From NCBI GenBank assembly GCA_964533215.1, contig CAZHLJ010000001.1, positions 1,317,061-1,381,060 on the forward strand: DNA of 64,000 nt, in the 5' to 3' direction. Position 1 is the stretch's first letter. Each line of letters opens with the position of its first letter. The DNA comes from Bact-08 sp964533215. GTDB lineage: Bacteria > Bacteroidota > Bacteroidia > Bacteroidales > UBA932. Positions 15,027-25,112 of this stretch are shown one piece after another. The position numbers and the translations under genes are program-made. A model generated the notes under the pieces. That model saw only the letters and a list, made by a program, of their open reading frames with translations. It did not search any database and was not told the DNA's origin.

Positions 15027-16076
15027 ATGATTATGAATCTGGAGGATATTTCCAGGGAGGAGATAATTCACTATCTCGAAGAACAGGATCCCGTCAAAAT
15101 TAAAAATTATCTAGAACAGGCTTACAAAGTTAAGGTTGAAAATATTGGAAACAAGGTCTTTCTCAGGGGGCTGATAGAGCTTTCCAATATCTGTGTGAAA
15201 AATTGCTATTATTGTGGAATAAGGCATGACAATGACAAGGTCGCGCGGTATGAGCTTTCAGATAGTCAGGTACTGGAGGCGGCTGAGTTTGCATGGAAAG
15301 CACGTTACGGCTCTTTGGTTTTACAGGCAGGTGAGAGAAGCTCTTTATCCTATACCAGACGAATTACCATTCTTGTAAAAAAGATTAAGGAGATTTCCAA
15401 AGGGGAACTAGGTATAACTCTCTCTCTGGGTGAACAGCCAAAGGAGGTTTACAAGGAGTGGTTTGAAGCCGGAGCTCACAGGTATCTGCTCAGAATTGAG
15501 TCCTCAAGTCCGGACCTCTATCATAAAATCCACCCCAATAATGCTCTCCATTCTTTCGAACGCAGGGTTCAGGCTATACTTGATTTGAAAGATATTGGAT
15601 ATCAGACGGGAACTGGCGTTATGATAGGCCTCCCTTATCAGACAGTAGAAAATCTTGCCGACGATCTTCTTTTTATGAAGAGGATAGGGGTGCATATGGT
15701 TGGAATGGGACCATATTTGAAACATTCAGATACCCCTCTTGGACAACTAGTTGAACATAACCCTACTCTCGACATGACATTGAAAATGATTGCAACCTTA
15801 AGAATGATGATGCCAAAGATAAATATCGCCGCGACTACAGCCTTGCAAGTGATTGACCCATATGGCAGAGAGAGGGCGGTTATGTCGGGAGCAAACATCA
15901 TAATGCCTAACATGACAATATCAGATGTTAGAGCAAACTATCAGATTTATGAAAACAAACCAGGAATCCTGGACGATGCTGAACTTACAAAATCCAAGCT
16001 TGAGCACAATCTGGAAGAGAATGGCATAGAGATAGGGTGGTCTGAATGGGGCGATTCCAAAGCCTTTAAAGCGTAG
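15027..16076 (+). CDS. hydE: [FeFe]-hydrogenase maturation radical SAM protein HydE
   Basis: 349 residues. HydE is a radical SAM enzyme needed to build the H-cluster dithiolate ligand with HydF and HydG. The radical SAM motif C56-x3-C60-x2-C63 (NICVKNCYYCGIRHDN) is present, followed by the TIM-barrel segments LQAGERSS, GITLSLGEQP, YLLRIESSS and GTGVMIGLPYQT, all typical of HydE. The start could also be the ATG at 15033 (MNLED). It lies directly behind hydF on the same transcript and ends 5 bases from a convergent heme-protein gene. Confidence 0.94.
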   Translation: MIMNLEDISREEIIHYLEEQDPVKIKNYLEQAYKVKVENIGNKVFLRGLIELSNICVKNCYYCGIRHDNDKVARYELSDSQVLEAAEFAWKARYGSLVLQAGERSSLSYTRRITILVKKIKEISKGELGITLSLGEQPKEVYKEWFEAGAHRYLLRIESSSPDLYHKIHPNNALHSFERRVQAILDLKDIGYQTGTGVMIGLPYQTVENLADDLLFMKRIGVHMVGMGPYLKHSDTPLGQLVEHNPTLDMTLKMIATLRMMMPKINIAATTALQVIDPYGRERAVMSGANIIMPNMTISDVRANYQIYENKPGILDDAELTKSKLEHNLEENGIEIGWSEWGDSKAFKA

Positions 16077-16081
16077 AAGCT

Positions 16082-16537
16082 TTAGTAAAAGCTGTTTTTA
16101 GAATCAATGTGTCTCGAAAGCCACTCTTTAAGAATCTCTCTCTCTTTTGTACTTATAGCCGAACCTGGTCTTAGTATTGTGTAGGAGAGAGGGGGCATTG
16201 AATGGTCGGCAACAACACTCCCTACTCTTTCCAATATAGCCGGGTCAGCAACCTCACCAGTCTTGATGGCTTCAAAAGATGGCTCAAGGTCAATGCTTTT
16301 ATAAGCATTTGCAGCATCTTTCTTGATTTTTCCACCTAGCATTGGCCAATCTGAATAAAAAGGCAATCGTGGATTCTGACTGTGGCAAACCACACATCCC
16401 GAGTTGTCAAAAATTGCAACAACTTTTGCATCGGGAAGAAGATTATTAGTTGGTTCTTGATCAATAGCTCTAAAGGTAATTACAAGGGCCATTGACAGAA
16501 TCAACAACCCTAAAATGGTCTTTGAAAGCTTATTCAT
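16082..16537 (-). CDS. Periplasmic heme-binding (Haem_bd type) protein
   Basis: 151 residues. An N-terminal membrane anchor or signal (LGLLILSMALVITF) precedes a single c-type heme site, C48-VV-C51-H52, in the context CHSQNPRLPFYSDWP. A later DHSMPPLSYTIL supplies a possible distal Met, and the C-terminal helix is KEREILKEWLSRH. This follows the Haem_bd family. It is co-oriented with, and 9 bases behind, the FMN-binding protein gene, which suggests a small extracytoplasmic electron-transfer pair. Partners such as ApbE are not in the window. Confidence 0.82.
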   Translation of the reverse strand: MNKLSKTILGLLILSMALVITFRAIDQEPTNNLLPDAKVVAIFDNSGCVVCHSQNPRLPFYSDWPMLGGKIKKDAANAYKSIDLEPSFEAIKTGEVADPAILERVGSVVADHSMPPLSYTILRPGSAISTKEREILKEWLSRHIDSKNSFY

Positions 16538-16546
16538 AGGTCAAGT

Positions 16547-17065
16547 TTAGTTTTGCGCTGCCTTCTTAAGAATAATTTCAACATTTTTTGAAATAGCCCC
16601 TGCCGAAATTGTAGCTCCACTGTAGCTATCAGCTGTGGCTTTTTTCTTTAAAGCGTCACTTATCTTTAATCCGTTCCAGCTGTTAAAATAGTTTTGTTTT
16701 TCCAGTTTCTTCAAATATGCCGCTGTCTCCCAGTTGCTGAGAATAGCTACTTTTTTGATAACCTTATCTTTGTCTGTTACAATTAATACTGGAGTAGTAT
16801 TGTTATATCCGATAATGCCGTCAGAATAGGGTTTGCTTGACAAACAGTACCCAAGGACTTTCTTGTTGGCATCAACGATATTGAACCATACTCCCTTACT
16901 CTTTTCAACTGCTGTCGCTTCAGGATATACAGTCTTGACAACATCCAGACCTGAAATTTCCTTTAGTACAGGTGCCCCGGCTTTTCCCCTCTTTTCAGGA
17001 GTTTGAGAAAACATTGCAGTTGACAACACGAATGTAGCAAATAATAACGAGATATACTTTTTCAT
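16547..17065 (-). CDS. Exported FMN-binding domain protein
   Basis: 172 residues. A signal peptide (cleavage near FSQ, residue 21) is followed by an FMN-binding domain of the RnfG/NqrC type. The SGAT motif at 149-152 (SYSGATISAGAIS) marks T152 as the probable covalent flavin site, which would be modified by an ApbE flavin transferase encoded elsewhere. GYCLSSKPYSDGIIGYN and VIKKVAILSNWETAAY are the conserved core strands. It probably shuttles electrons with the adjacent heme protein outside the inner membrane. A strong terminator separates it from ppdK. Confidence 0.88.
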   Translation of the reverse strand: MKKYISLLFATFVLSTAMFSQTPEKRGKAGAPVLKEISGLDVVKTVYPEATAVEKSKGVWFNIVDANKKVLGYCLSSKPYSDGIIGYNNTTPVLIVTDKDKVIKKVAILSNWETAAYLKKLEKQNYFNSWNGLKISDALKKKATADSYSGATISAGAISKNVEIILKKAAQN

Positions 17066-17097
17066 TTTGATTTTGGTTATAATTATTTTGTTTAGAC

Positions 17098-17134
17098 AAA
17101 AAAGGCCGGGGAAAGTTTAATCTTTACCGGCCTT
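17098..17134 (-). terminator. Rho-independent terminator of ppdK
   Basis: On the minus strand AAGGCCGG (17134-17127) pairs with CCGGCCTT (17109-17102) around a 17-base loop and runs into six Ts. It lies 21 bases behind the ppdK stop and before the FMN-protein gene. Confidence 0.85.
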
Positions 17135-17154
17135 AATTTCATAAATTGGATGAA

Positions 17155-19872
17155 TTACTTAGCATCCTTGATTGCAGCCTGTGCAGCAGCCAGACGAGCA
17201 ATCGGAACGCGGAATGGAGAGCATGAGACATAGTTCATGCCAACTTTGTGGCAGAATTCTACCGAAGCAGGGTCTCCACCATGTTCACCGCAAATACCAA
17301 CCTTAAGTTTGGCATTTGTGCTGCGTCCACCTTTAACACCAATCTCCACAAGTCTGCCAACAGCTGACTGGTCTAGAGTCTGGAAAGGATCTGCTGGAAG
17401 GATTTTCTTTGAAAGATAATCACCCATGAAAGCTCCTACATCGTCACGAGAGAATCCGAATGTCATCTGGGTAAGGTCATTTGTTCCGAAAGAGAAGAAC
17501 TGTGCAGTCTGTGCCATTTCGTCAGCAAGAAGGGCAGCTCTAGGGATTTCGATCATAGTACCGTAAAGGTATGAGATCTTCACGCCAAATTTATTCTCTG
17601 TCTCTGCATGAATCTTATCGCAGATTACTTTCTGGTTGTCAAGCTCTTTTACAGAAACTGTAACAGGGATCATAAGTTCCGGCTGTGGTTTGAAACCCTC
17701 CTTGATTAATTCTGCAGTTGCTTCGAAGATTGCTTTGAATTGTGTCTCACTTACTTCTGGGTATGTGATTCCAAGACGTACTCCACGGTGACCCATCATA
17801 GGATTTACCTCGTGTAGTGTCTCTCCGCGTTTCTTTACATCTTCAACAGATACATTAAGTTCTTTTGCGAGTTCCATCTGTTTATCTGTTGCCTGAGGAA
17901 CAAACTCATGCAAAGGTGGGTCAAGGAGACGGAATGTGACAGGCTTGCCGTCCATTACCTTCATTGTGCCTTTTACGGCAGCTTTGATATATGGTTCCAA
18001 CTCGCTCAGAGCTTTTACTCTTTCTTCCAATGTGTTTGAAAGAATCATCTTGCGAAGTTTTGAAAGAGGCTGTTCTGAGTTAAGTCCGTAGAACATATGC
18101 TCAATTCTGAACAGACCGATTCCCTCAGCACCAAAGTTGATGGCGTTCTGAGCATCCTCAGGAGTATCAGCATTTGTGCGTACACCCAGTACTCTGTATT
18201 TGTCTACGATTTTCATGTATTCAACAAAACGTGGATTTTCCGAAGCATCCATTGTTTCGATAGCTTGGTCGTAAACAAAGCCTTTGCTTCCGTTCAAACT
18301 GAATACATCGCCTTCGTTGTATGTTTTTCCGTTAATTGTGACAGTCTTTGCCTTAAAGTTGATATGTACAGCATCGCAACCGACAATACAGCATTTACCC
18401 CATCCACGGGCAACGAGTGCAGCGTGAGAAGTCATACCTCCGCGGGCGGTAAGAAGACCGTCAGCAGCGCGCATACCCTCTACATCTTCCGGGTTGGTCT
18501 CCTCGCGTACGAGAATCACTTTCTGGTGTGCAGCAGCAGCTTCAACAGCAGCCTCAGCAGTAAATACGATTTTACCTACTGAACCACCTGGACCTGCAGG
18601 AAGACCTTTAGCTATTACAGTAGCTGCCTTTTCTGATTTAGGATCCAAAATTGGATGGAGAAGCTCGTCCAACTGAGCAGGTGCTAAACGAAGAACAGCT
18701 GTCTTTTCGTCAATGAGACCTTCGTGAAGCATATCCATTGCCATGTTGAGGGCGGCCATACCGGTTCTCTTGCCAATACGGCACTGTAACATCCAAAGCT
18801 TACCATCCTGAATTGTAAACTCGATGTCCTGCATGTCGCGGAAGTGTTTCTCCAGGTTCTTCTGGATACCGTCAAGCTCTTTATAAACTACAGGCATTGC
18901 TGTCTCAAGGGATGAAAGATGCTTGTTCTGGTCGTTTTTGGTTGACTCATTCAGAGGGTTAGGTGTGCGGATACCAGCAACAACGTCCTCTCCTTGTGCA
19001 TTTATCAGCCACTCTCCGTAGAATTTGGCTTCTCCGGTGGCAGGGTTGCGGGAGAAAGCAACACCAGTTGCCGAGTTGTCACCCATGTTTCCGAATACCA
19101 TTGCCTGAACAGTAACTGCTGTTCCCCATTCATCAGGAATACCTTCAATTCTTCTGTATGAGATAGCCCTCTTACCGTTCCATGATTTGAAAACGGCTCC
19201 GATACCGCCAAGCAGTTGCTCGTATGCGTTATCAGGGAAAGATGTGCCAAGAACCTCTTTTACCTTTTTCTTGAAATCTTCGCAAATTTTGATAAGGTCT
19301 TCTGCAGAAAGGTCTGTATCGTTTTTGTATCCTTTTGCAGTCTTGACATCGTGAAGCATTCTGTCAAGCTGAACGCGGATTCCTTTGCCCTCCTCAGGCT
19401 CTATTCCTTCTGCCTTCTCCATCACTACGTCTGAGTACATCATGATAAGACGACGGTATGCATCATATACAAAACGAGGGTTCTGAGTCTTCTTTATAAG
19501 ACCAGGGATTGTTTCTGAGCAGAGACCGATATTTAGGACGGTCTCCATCATGCCCGGCATAGAGCTTCTTGCACCGGAACGACAAGATACCAAAAGAGGA
19601 TTCTCCTTGTCACCGAACTTCATGTTCATTACAGCCTCAGTCTTGGCTAATGCAGCATTGATTTCTGCCTTAAGTCCTTCTGGTAGCTGCATCTTGTTTT
19701 CGTAATACTCGTTACATGTATCGGTTGTGATTGTGAAACCGCCGGGAACAGGAATTCCTAAAGTACACATTTCTGCAAGGTTGGCACCTTTGCCACCCAA
19801 TAAGTTTTTCATTGAGCCATTTCCATCGGCACTCTTGCCTCCGAACAGGTAAACTCGTTTAATGTCTGACAT
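17155..19872 (-). CDS. ppdK: Pyruvate, phosphate dikinase
   Basis: 905 residues. The enzyme reversibly converts PEP, AMP and PPi to pyruvate, ATP and Pi; in fermenting Bacteroidetes it serves glycolysis or gluconeogenesis. The N-terminal ATP-grasp part begins with KRVYLFGGKSADG and GGKGANLAEM. The phosphohistidine domain has GGMTSHAALVARGWG with catalytic His near residue 483. The PEP/pyruvate barrel has FRIEHMFYG, MGHRGVRLGITYPE, FSFGTNDLTQMTFGFSRDD and the end motif GICGEHGGDP. Length is normal for the family and no domain is missing. It has its own terminator. Confidence 0.97.
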   Translation of the reverse strand: MSDIKRVYLFGGKSADGNGSMKNLLGGKGANLAEMCTLGIPVPGGFTITTDTCNEYYENKMQLPEGLKAEINAALAKTEAVMNMKFGDKENPLLVSCRSGARSSMPGMMETVLNIGLCSETIPGLIKKTQNPRFVYDAYRRLIMMYSDVVMEKAEGIEPEEGKGIRVQLDRMLHDVKTAKGYKNDTDLSAEDLIKICEDFKKKVKEVLGTSFPDNAYEQLLGGIGAVFKSWNGKRAISYRRIEGIPDEWGTAVTVQAMVFGNMGDNSATGVAFSRNPATGEAKFYGEWLINAQGEDVVAGIRTPNPLNESTKNDQNKHLSSLETAMPVVYKELDGIQKNLEKHFRDMQDIEFTIQDGKLWMLQCRIGKRTGMAALNMAMDMLHEGLIDEKTAVLRLAPAQLDELLHPILDPKSEKAATVIAKGLPAGPGGSVGKIVFTAEAAVEAAAAHQKVILVREETNPEDVEGMRAADGLLTARGGMTSHAALVARGWGKCCIVGCDAVHINFKAKTVTINGKTYNEGDVFSLNGSKGFVYDQAIETMDASENPRFVEYMKIVDKYRVLGVRTNADTPEDAQNAINFGAEGIGLFRIEHMFYGLNSEQPLSKLRKMILSNTLEERVKALSELEPYIKAAVKGTMKVMDGKPVTFRLLDPPLHEFVPQATDKQMELAKELNVSVEDVKKRGETLHEVNPMMGHRGVRLGITYPEVSETQFKAIFEATAELIKEGFKPQPELMIPVTVSVKELDNQKVICDKIHAETENKFGVKISYLYGTMIEIPRAALLADEMAQTAQFFSFGTNDLTQMTFGFSRDDVGAFMGDYLSKKILPADPFQTLDQSAVGRLVEIGVKGGRSTNAKLKVGICGEHGGDPASVEFCHKVGMNYVSCSPFRVPIARLAAAQAAIKDAK

Positions 19873-19939
19873 AAATTATCTATTATATTTGGTTTGTTTT
19901 CAATTTTTTAAAAATTTGGAGAGCAAATGTAAGAAAAAA

Positions 19940-21283
19940 TCACAGAAGTTTTCCTGCCAGTTCAGATAATTCTGAACGCTCTCCTTTTATTAAATTAATA
20001 TGGGCAAAAATTTCCTGACCATACATTTTCTCACCAAGATGGGTAAGTCCATTTGAATGAATGTCCAGATAAGGAGAGTCTATCTGGTGAACATCTCCTG
20101 TGAATACCAGCTTGGTACCCTCGCCCGCTCTTGTTATTATAGTCTTTACTTCGTGAGGTGTGAGATTCTGGGCTTCATCTATAATGAAGAAGACATTTGA
20201 AAGGCTTCTTCCACGGATGTATGCAAGTGCAGAGATTAGAAGCTTCTCGTTCTTAAGCATCTCTTCAATTCTCACAGCCTCTTTGCTGGTTGGCTTGAAA
20301 GATTTCTTTATTACTGCAAGGTTGTCAAAAAGAGGAAGCATGTATGGTCCCATTTTTTCCTTTGCATCGCCGGGAAGGAAACCCATCTCCTGGTTTTTTA
20401 GCGGGATTACAGGTCTTGCAAGAAGAATCTGATCGTATTCGCTTTCAAGTTCCATTGCAGCAGCAAGCGCAAGCAAAGTTTTGCCTGTACCTGCTGTACC
20501 TGTAAGGGACACCAGTTTTATATCAGGGTTTAGCAAAGCATCTATAGCAAATGTCTGTTCGTCGTTACGGGGATCTATTCCATAAGCCCTGCGTCTTTTC
20601 ACACCTATAAGGCTATTACTTGAACCATTATATCTTGCAAGCACCGGATTGTTACCGGTGGGACTCTTTATGGAATAAAGCTGATTGCTTGGCTGGTTGC
20701 TGAGCTTGAATTCAGAAGCAGGAACTCCATCATTCTGGTAAAAGAGCTTGTCTATTACATTCTGCGGAATGCCTGATAAATGAATAACCTCTTTCTTTAT
20801 GTTCTCGATCCTCTCTTCTGCAATTTTATCGGTGAGATAGTCCTGCGCGTCTATGCGAAGAGCCTTGGCCTTTAATCTGAGGTTGACATCTTTTGTGACC
20901 AACGCTACGACCCTGTCAGGATTTTTTTCCTTTACCCAATGTGTAGTGGCAAGGATTCTGTGATCCTGAGTGTCTTCGAAGAAAGATTCAGCCATCTGGT
21001 CGCTTAACGGATGTCCAAGCTCAATTTTCAAAAGTCCCTTTCCTTTTCCGATGCTCACACCTTTGTCAAAAAGCTGGTTGTCTGTGATCTTATCCATTTC
21101 ACGGACAAATTCCCTGGCATTGTAATTAATGGAATCATCTCCTTTCTTGAATTTGTCCAACTCTTCCAGTACAGCGATAGGTATGACTATGTCGTTTTCC
21201 TGGAAATTATGAATCGCATTGAAATCATGAAGGATGACATTTGTATCCAATACAAATATCTTCGGGAGCTTCTTTTTTGCCAT
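19940..21283 (-). CDS. PhoH-like ATPase with N-terminal PIN domain
   Basis: 447 residues. The first 130 or so form a PIN-type nuclease domain, with IFVLDTNVILHD supplying the first acidic residue and later Asp/Glu residues in DFNAI, ELDKFKKGDDS and TQDHRILATTHW. The C-terminal half is PhoH: Walker A TGTAGTGKT, RPVIPLKNQEMGFLPGD, Walker B FFIIDEAQNLTPHEV and GDVHQIDSPYLD. PIN-PhoH (PhoH2) proteins are reported to be RNA helicase/RNases. It lies between purL, whose stop is 5 bases before its start, and ppdK; an operon with purL is likely. Confidence 0.92.
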   Translation of the reverse strand: MAKKKLPKIFVLDTNVILHDFNAIHNFQENDIVIPIAVLEELDKFKKGDDSINYNAREFVREMDKITDNQLFDKGVSIGKGKGLLKIELGHPLSDQMAESFFEDTQDHRILATTHWVKEKNPDRVVALVTKDVNLRLKAKALRIDAQDYLTDKIAEERIENIKKEVIHLSGIPQNVIDKLFYQNDGVPASEFKLSNQPSNQLYSIKSPTGNNPVLARYNGSSNSLIGVKRRRAYGIDPRNDEQTFAIDALLNPDIKLVSLTGTAGTGKTLLALAAAMELESEYDQILLARPVIPLKNQEMGFLPGDAKEKMGPYMLPLFDNLAVIKKSFKPTSKEAVRIEEMLKNEKLLISALAYIRGRSLSNVFFIIDEAQNLTPHEVKTIITRAGEGTKLVFTGDVHQIDSPYLDIHSNGLTHLGEKMYGQEIFAHINLIKGERSELSELAGKLL

Positions 21284-21288
21284 AATGA

Positions 21289-24200
21289 TTAGTTATTACA
21301 TTCTACCCATTTTCTTGCATTTATGAACATCTCAATCCAAGGAGAGACCTCGTCATTTTTCCTTGCCTGAGGGTAGTGTGCCCAGTTGTGAGGATAAATG
21401 CATCTCTCAGGATGAGGCATCATTCCAAGGTGCCTTCCGTCAATGCTGCACACACCTGCGATTCCTTCCGGTGAGCCGTTCGGATTGGCCGGGTATTCAT
21501 TGTAGTTGAACCTTAGTGCCACATTGTATTCGGATATCTTCTTAGGGAACCAGAACTTACCCTCTCCGTGAGCCACCCATATTCCCAATTTGGAACCGGT
21601 GAGCGATGAAAGCATTATGGCAGGAGATTTTTTAACCTCAACCCCAACAAATGCACTCTCGTACTTGTGACTGTCGTTATGTTTCATCTTTGGAGAATTC
21701 TCGCGGTCATCAGGTGTTATGAAACCAAGCTCTGCCATCAACTGACAGCCGTTGCATACACCCAGACTTAACGTATCCTTTCTGGCATAGAAATTCTCGA
21801 TGGCTTTTTTAGCCTTTTCGTTGTACAGGAATGCTCCTGCCCATCCTTTGGCTGAACCTAATGTGTCTGCATTGGAGAAGCCACCCACAAAAACAATCAT
21901 TCTCACCTCTTCAAGTGTCTCCCTTCCGCTGATAAGGTCTGTCATATGGACATCCTTTACGTCGAATCCTGCAAAATACAGAGCCCAGGCCATATCCCTG
22001 TCCCCATTTGAGCCTTTTTCCCTGATAATGGCAGCCACCGGCCTTTTGGACGAGTTGTCAGTAGGTAGTTTATAATCGGACACCTTTCCTGTGAAGGCAG
22101 AAGGGAATGAAAACTCTATCGGCTGGTTCTTGTAATTTGCGAAACGTTGGGCAGCAAGTTTCTCACCTACCTGTTTAATATCGAATAGATACGATGTCTT
22201 GAACCAAAGATCACGATAGTGGTCAATATCCAGTTTTAGATTTAGCTTGTATGACTTAAGATGTAGCTTACGCTCTTTTTTGTATTTACCTATCTTATAA
22301 ATATTTACATTGTTGCTGTATGCAATTTCCTCAACCTCGCTGCGCTTGCTGTCCGACACCTGTATAAGCACACCGGCTGCTTCTGAGAACAGAAGCCTGA
22401 TTGGATCTTTTTCATTCAAGACCTCCAGATTGACCTCCATGCCACCCTCCTTGTTAGGAAAGTTCATCTCAAGCAGAGCTGTTATAAGTCCACCTGCAGA
22501 GATGTCATGACCGGAAAGTATAAGGTCTTTTTCAACCATCACCTGGATAGAGTTGAAACATTCGGCGAAGTAAGGAGCATAATCTATATCCGGCACCTCG
22601 TTTCCAAGCTGATTGGTAATCTGCGCAAATGCTGATCCTCCAAGGGCAAAGCTCTCTTCTGTAAGTGAAGTGAATGGTATATAATATATAACAGCCTCTG
22701 TATCTTTTATTACAGCCGGCTTGACAACTTTTCTGATGTCCTTGCTCTCTCCAACGGTAGAGACTATAAGTGTTCCTGGTGAAAGAACCTTGTCGCCGTC
22801 AGGATACTTCTGGGTCATGGACATAGAATCCTTGCCGGTAGGTATATTTATACCAAGTTCAATGGCAAAGTCGCTTGCAGCCTTAACTGCACTGTAAAGA
22901 CGTGCATCTTCGCCTTCGTTCCGGCATGGCCACATCCAGTTTGCAGATAGGGAGATTCCCTTAAGGTTTCCTTCAAGAGGAGTCCAGACAACATTCGTAA
23001 GAGCTTCTGAAATAGCCATCCTGCTACCTGCTGCTGGGTCTATCATTGCAACCATTGGAGCGTGTCCGATGGATGTTGCTATGCCTCTCTTGTCGTTATG
23101 ACCTATTGCTGTAACGCCAAGATTGTTCAAAGGAAGTTGAATTTCTCCCACTGTCTGTTGAGTTGCAATGAGACCGCCTACGGAACGGTCAACCTTATTG
23201 GTAAGCCAGTCCTTGCAAGCGACAGACTCAAGCTGCATGACTTGCTCCAGATAGTATTCTATATCTTCTACATCGTATTCCAACGGATCCCAGTCCAACT
23301 GAACATATCTGTCCTCCATTATGGTTTTAGGGGCAGAACCGAACATGTCTTCCATATCAAGGTCAATAGGTTTTTCTCCTGTCTGCTTATTTTCCAAGGT
23401 AAAATTGTGTCTTCCCGTCGCTTCTCCTATGACATACATAGGCGCTCTCTCTCTCTCAGCTATCTTCTTAAGCTCCTCAACATCTTCTGCTTTAACCACA
23501 AGTCCCATACGCTCCTGAGATTCATTTCCAATTATCTCTTTGGCAGAAAGGGTAGGGTCTCCTATAGGAAGCTTGCTGATGTCAATATCTCCTCCAATCT
23601 CCTCGACAAGTTCTGAAAGACAATTCAAATGTCCTCCGGCACCATGATCGTGAACGGAAATTATAGAATTGCGGTCACTTTCGGCCAAGGCGCGGATTGC
23701 ATTGTAAGCTCTCTTTTGCATCTCCGGATTGGATCTTTGTATGGCATTCAGCTCTATCGAGTTGTCGAACTCTCCTGTGGCAACGGATGAGACAGCTCCT
23801 CCGCCCATTCCAATGCGGTAATTGTCTCCGCCAAGGAGTACCACCTTGTCACCTTTCTGAGGTGCATCTTTTTTTGCATATACTTTTTTTGCGTATCCTA
23901 TGCCGCCAGCCATCATTATCACTTTGTCGAACCCGAAGTTCCTCATCATCTCCGAATACTCGAATGTAAGCAGAGAGCCGCAAATGAGCGGTTGTCCGAA
24001 TTTGTTTCCGAAATCGCTTGCTCCGTTTGATGCCTTTATTAATATCTCCTGAGGAGTCTGATACAACCATTCCCTTTCAGGAGTGCATTCCCAATCCCGG
24101 TCGTCTACATCGAACCTTGGGTAGGAAGTCATATATACAGCAGTTCCTGCTATAGGGAAAGAGCCTTTTCCTCCGGCAATCCTGTCCCTTATCTCTCCGC

Positions 24201-24996
24201 CGCTTCCTGTAGCAGCACCATTGAATGGTTCCACTGTAGTTGGAAAATTATGTGTCTCGGCCTTCAGGGAAATTACAGTGTCTTCTTTGCTTACCTTGAA
24301 AAAATCGGGTTTGTCTCCCGACTGTGGGTGGAAAAGAGAGACGTGCGGACCATCTATGAAGGCGCAGTTATCTTTATATGCCGATATAATTCTGTTTGGA
24401 TTTTCCTGAGATGTCTTTTTGATTAGCTTGAATAGGCTGGATTCCATTTCTTTACCATCAATGATAAATGTGCCGTTGAATATTTTGTGACGGCAATGTT
24501 CAGAATTCACCTGAGAAAAACCGAAAACCTCACTATCCGTGAGTGGACGGTTCAGTTTTTTGCTCAATGAGTCAAGATATCCAATCTCCTCTTCACTTAG
24601 AGCCAGACCCTCTTCCTTATTATACTCTGCTATGTCTGTTATCTGTTTGACTGGTTCAGGTTCCCTCTTGATGTCAAAGATCTGCTGGTCCAATCCGTTG
24701 TACATCCTCTGCAACATTTTGTCATGATCTGCATCCATTCCGGAAACTTCAAAGAACTCTTCTATGCGTTCAATACCAAGAATATTCATATTTTGAGTTA
24801 TCTCGACAGATGTAGTGCTCCATGGAGTAATCATCTCTTTACGAGGTCCTACAAAATAACCTGTAACTAAGTTGTCCGGGTGCAGAACGGCATTGCCAAA
24901 AAGCCACTTGAGTGCCTCAATGTTTTCTGTATTTAACTCGTTTTTAGTTTTAACGGCTATAATGCTGTCAAGTTCTGTTCGAAAGAATTGGATCAT
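21289..24996 (-). CDS. purL: Phosphoribosylformylglycinamidine synthase (large single-chain PurL)
   Basis: 1235 residues. It converts FGAR, glutamine and ATP to FGAM, the fourth step of purine synthesis. The N-terminal and linker domains lead to GFSQVNSEHCRHKIFNG and the ATP-binding SLKAETHNFPTTVEPFNGAATG. Two AIR-synthase-like halves follow, with VVLLGGDNYRIGMGGGAVSS and IPTGKDSMSM. The glutaminase domain has the catalytic Cys in SLGVCNGCQLMAELG and the His-Glu in MMPHPERCIYPHNW. This fused form is shared by Bacteroidetes and gammaproteobacteria, unlike the PurLQS split form. The ATG at 24996 gives the family N-terminus MIQFFRTE. Confidence 0.97.
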   Translation of the reverse strand: MIQFFRTELDSIIAVKTKNELNTENIEALKWLFGNAVLHPDNLVTGYFVGPRKEMITPWSTTSVEITQNMNILGIERIEEFFEVSGMDADHDKMLQRMYNGLDQQIFDIKREPEPVKQITDIAEYNKEEGLALSEEEIGYLDSLSKKLNRPLTDSEVFGFSQVNSEHCRHKIFNGTFIIDGKEMESSLFKLIKKTSQENPNRIISAYKDNCAFIDGPHVSLFHPQSGDKPDFFKVSKEDTVISLKAETHNFPTTVEPFNGAATGSGGEIRDRIAGGKGSFPIAGTAVYMTSYPRFDVDDRDWECTPEREWLYQTPQEILIKASNGASDFGNKFGQPLICGSLLTFEYSEMMRNFGFDKVIMMAGGIGYAKKVYAKKDAPQKGDKVVLLGGDNYRIGMGGGAVSSVATGEFDNSIELNAIQRSNPEMQKRAYNAIRALAESDRNSIISVHDHGAGGHLNCLSELVEEIGGDIDISKLPIGDPTLSAKEIIGNESQERMGLVVKAEDVEELKKIAERERAPMYVIGEATGRHNFTLENKQTGEKPIDLDMEDMFGSAPKTIMEDRYVQLDWDPLEYDVEDIEYYLEQVMQLESVACKDWLTNKVDRSVGGLIATQQTVGEIQLPLNNLGVTAIGHNDKRGIATSIGHAPMVAMIDPAAGSRMAISEALTNVVWTPLEGNLKGISLSANWMWPCRNEGEDARLYSAVKAASDFAIELGINIPTGKDSMSMTQKYPDGDKVLSPGTLIVSTVGESKDIRKVVKPAVIKDTEAVIYYIPFTSLTEESFALGGSAFAQITNQLGNEVPDIDYAPYFAECFNSIQVMVEKDLILSGHDISAGGLITALLEMNFPNKEGGMEVNLEVLNEKDPIRLLFSEAAGVLIQVSDSKRSEVEEIAYSNNVNIYKIGKYKKERKLHLKSYKLNLKLDIDHYRDLWFKTSYLFDIKQVGEKLAAQRFANYKNQPIEFSFPSAFTGKVSDYKLPTDNSSKRPVAAIIREKGSNGDRDMAWALYFAGFDVKDVHMTDLISGRETLEEVRMIVFVGGFSNADTLGSAKGWAGAFLYNEKAKKAIENFYARKDTLSLGVCNGCQLMAELGFITPDDRENSPKMKHNDSHKYESAFVGVEVKKSPAIMLSSLTGSKLGIWVAHGEGKFWFPKKISEYNVALRFNYNEYPANPNGSPEGIAGVCSIDGRHLGMMPHPERCIYPHNWAHYPQARKNDEVSPWIEMFINARKWVECNN

Positions 24997-25112
24997 AAGT
25001 GAAATATATATAATAATCGGTAAAATTACTGCTTTTTGACCAAAGTCGAAAATAATTTATTAATGTAACAATTATATAACGATAATTTGTCAATTTTGTA
25101 AAAAATTGAGTT

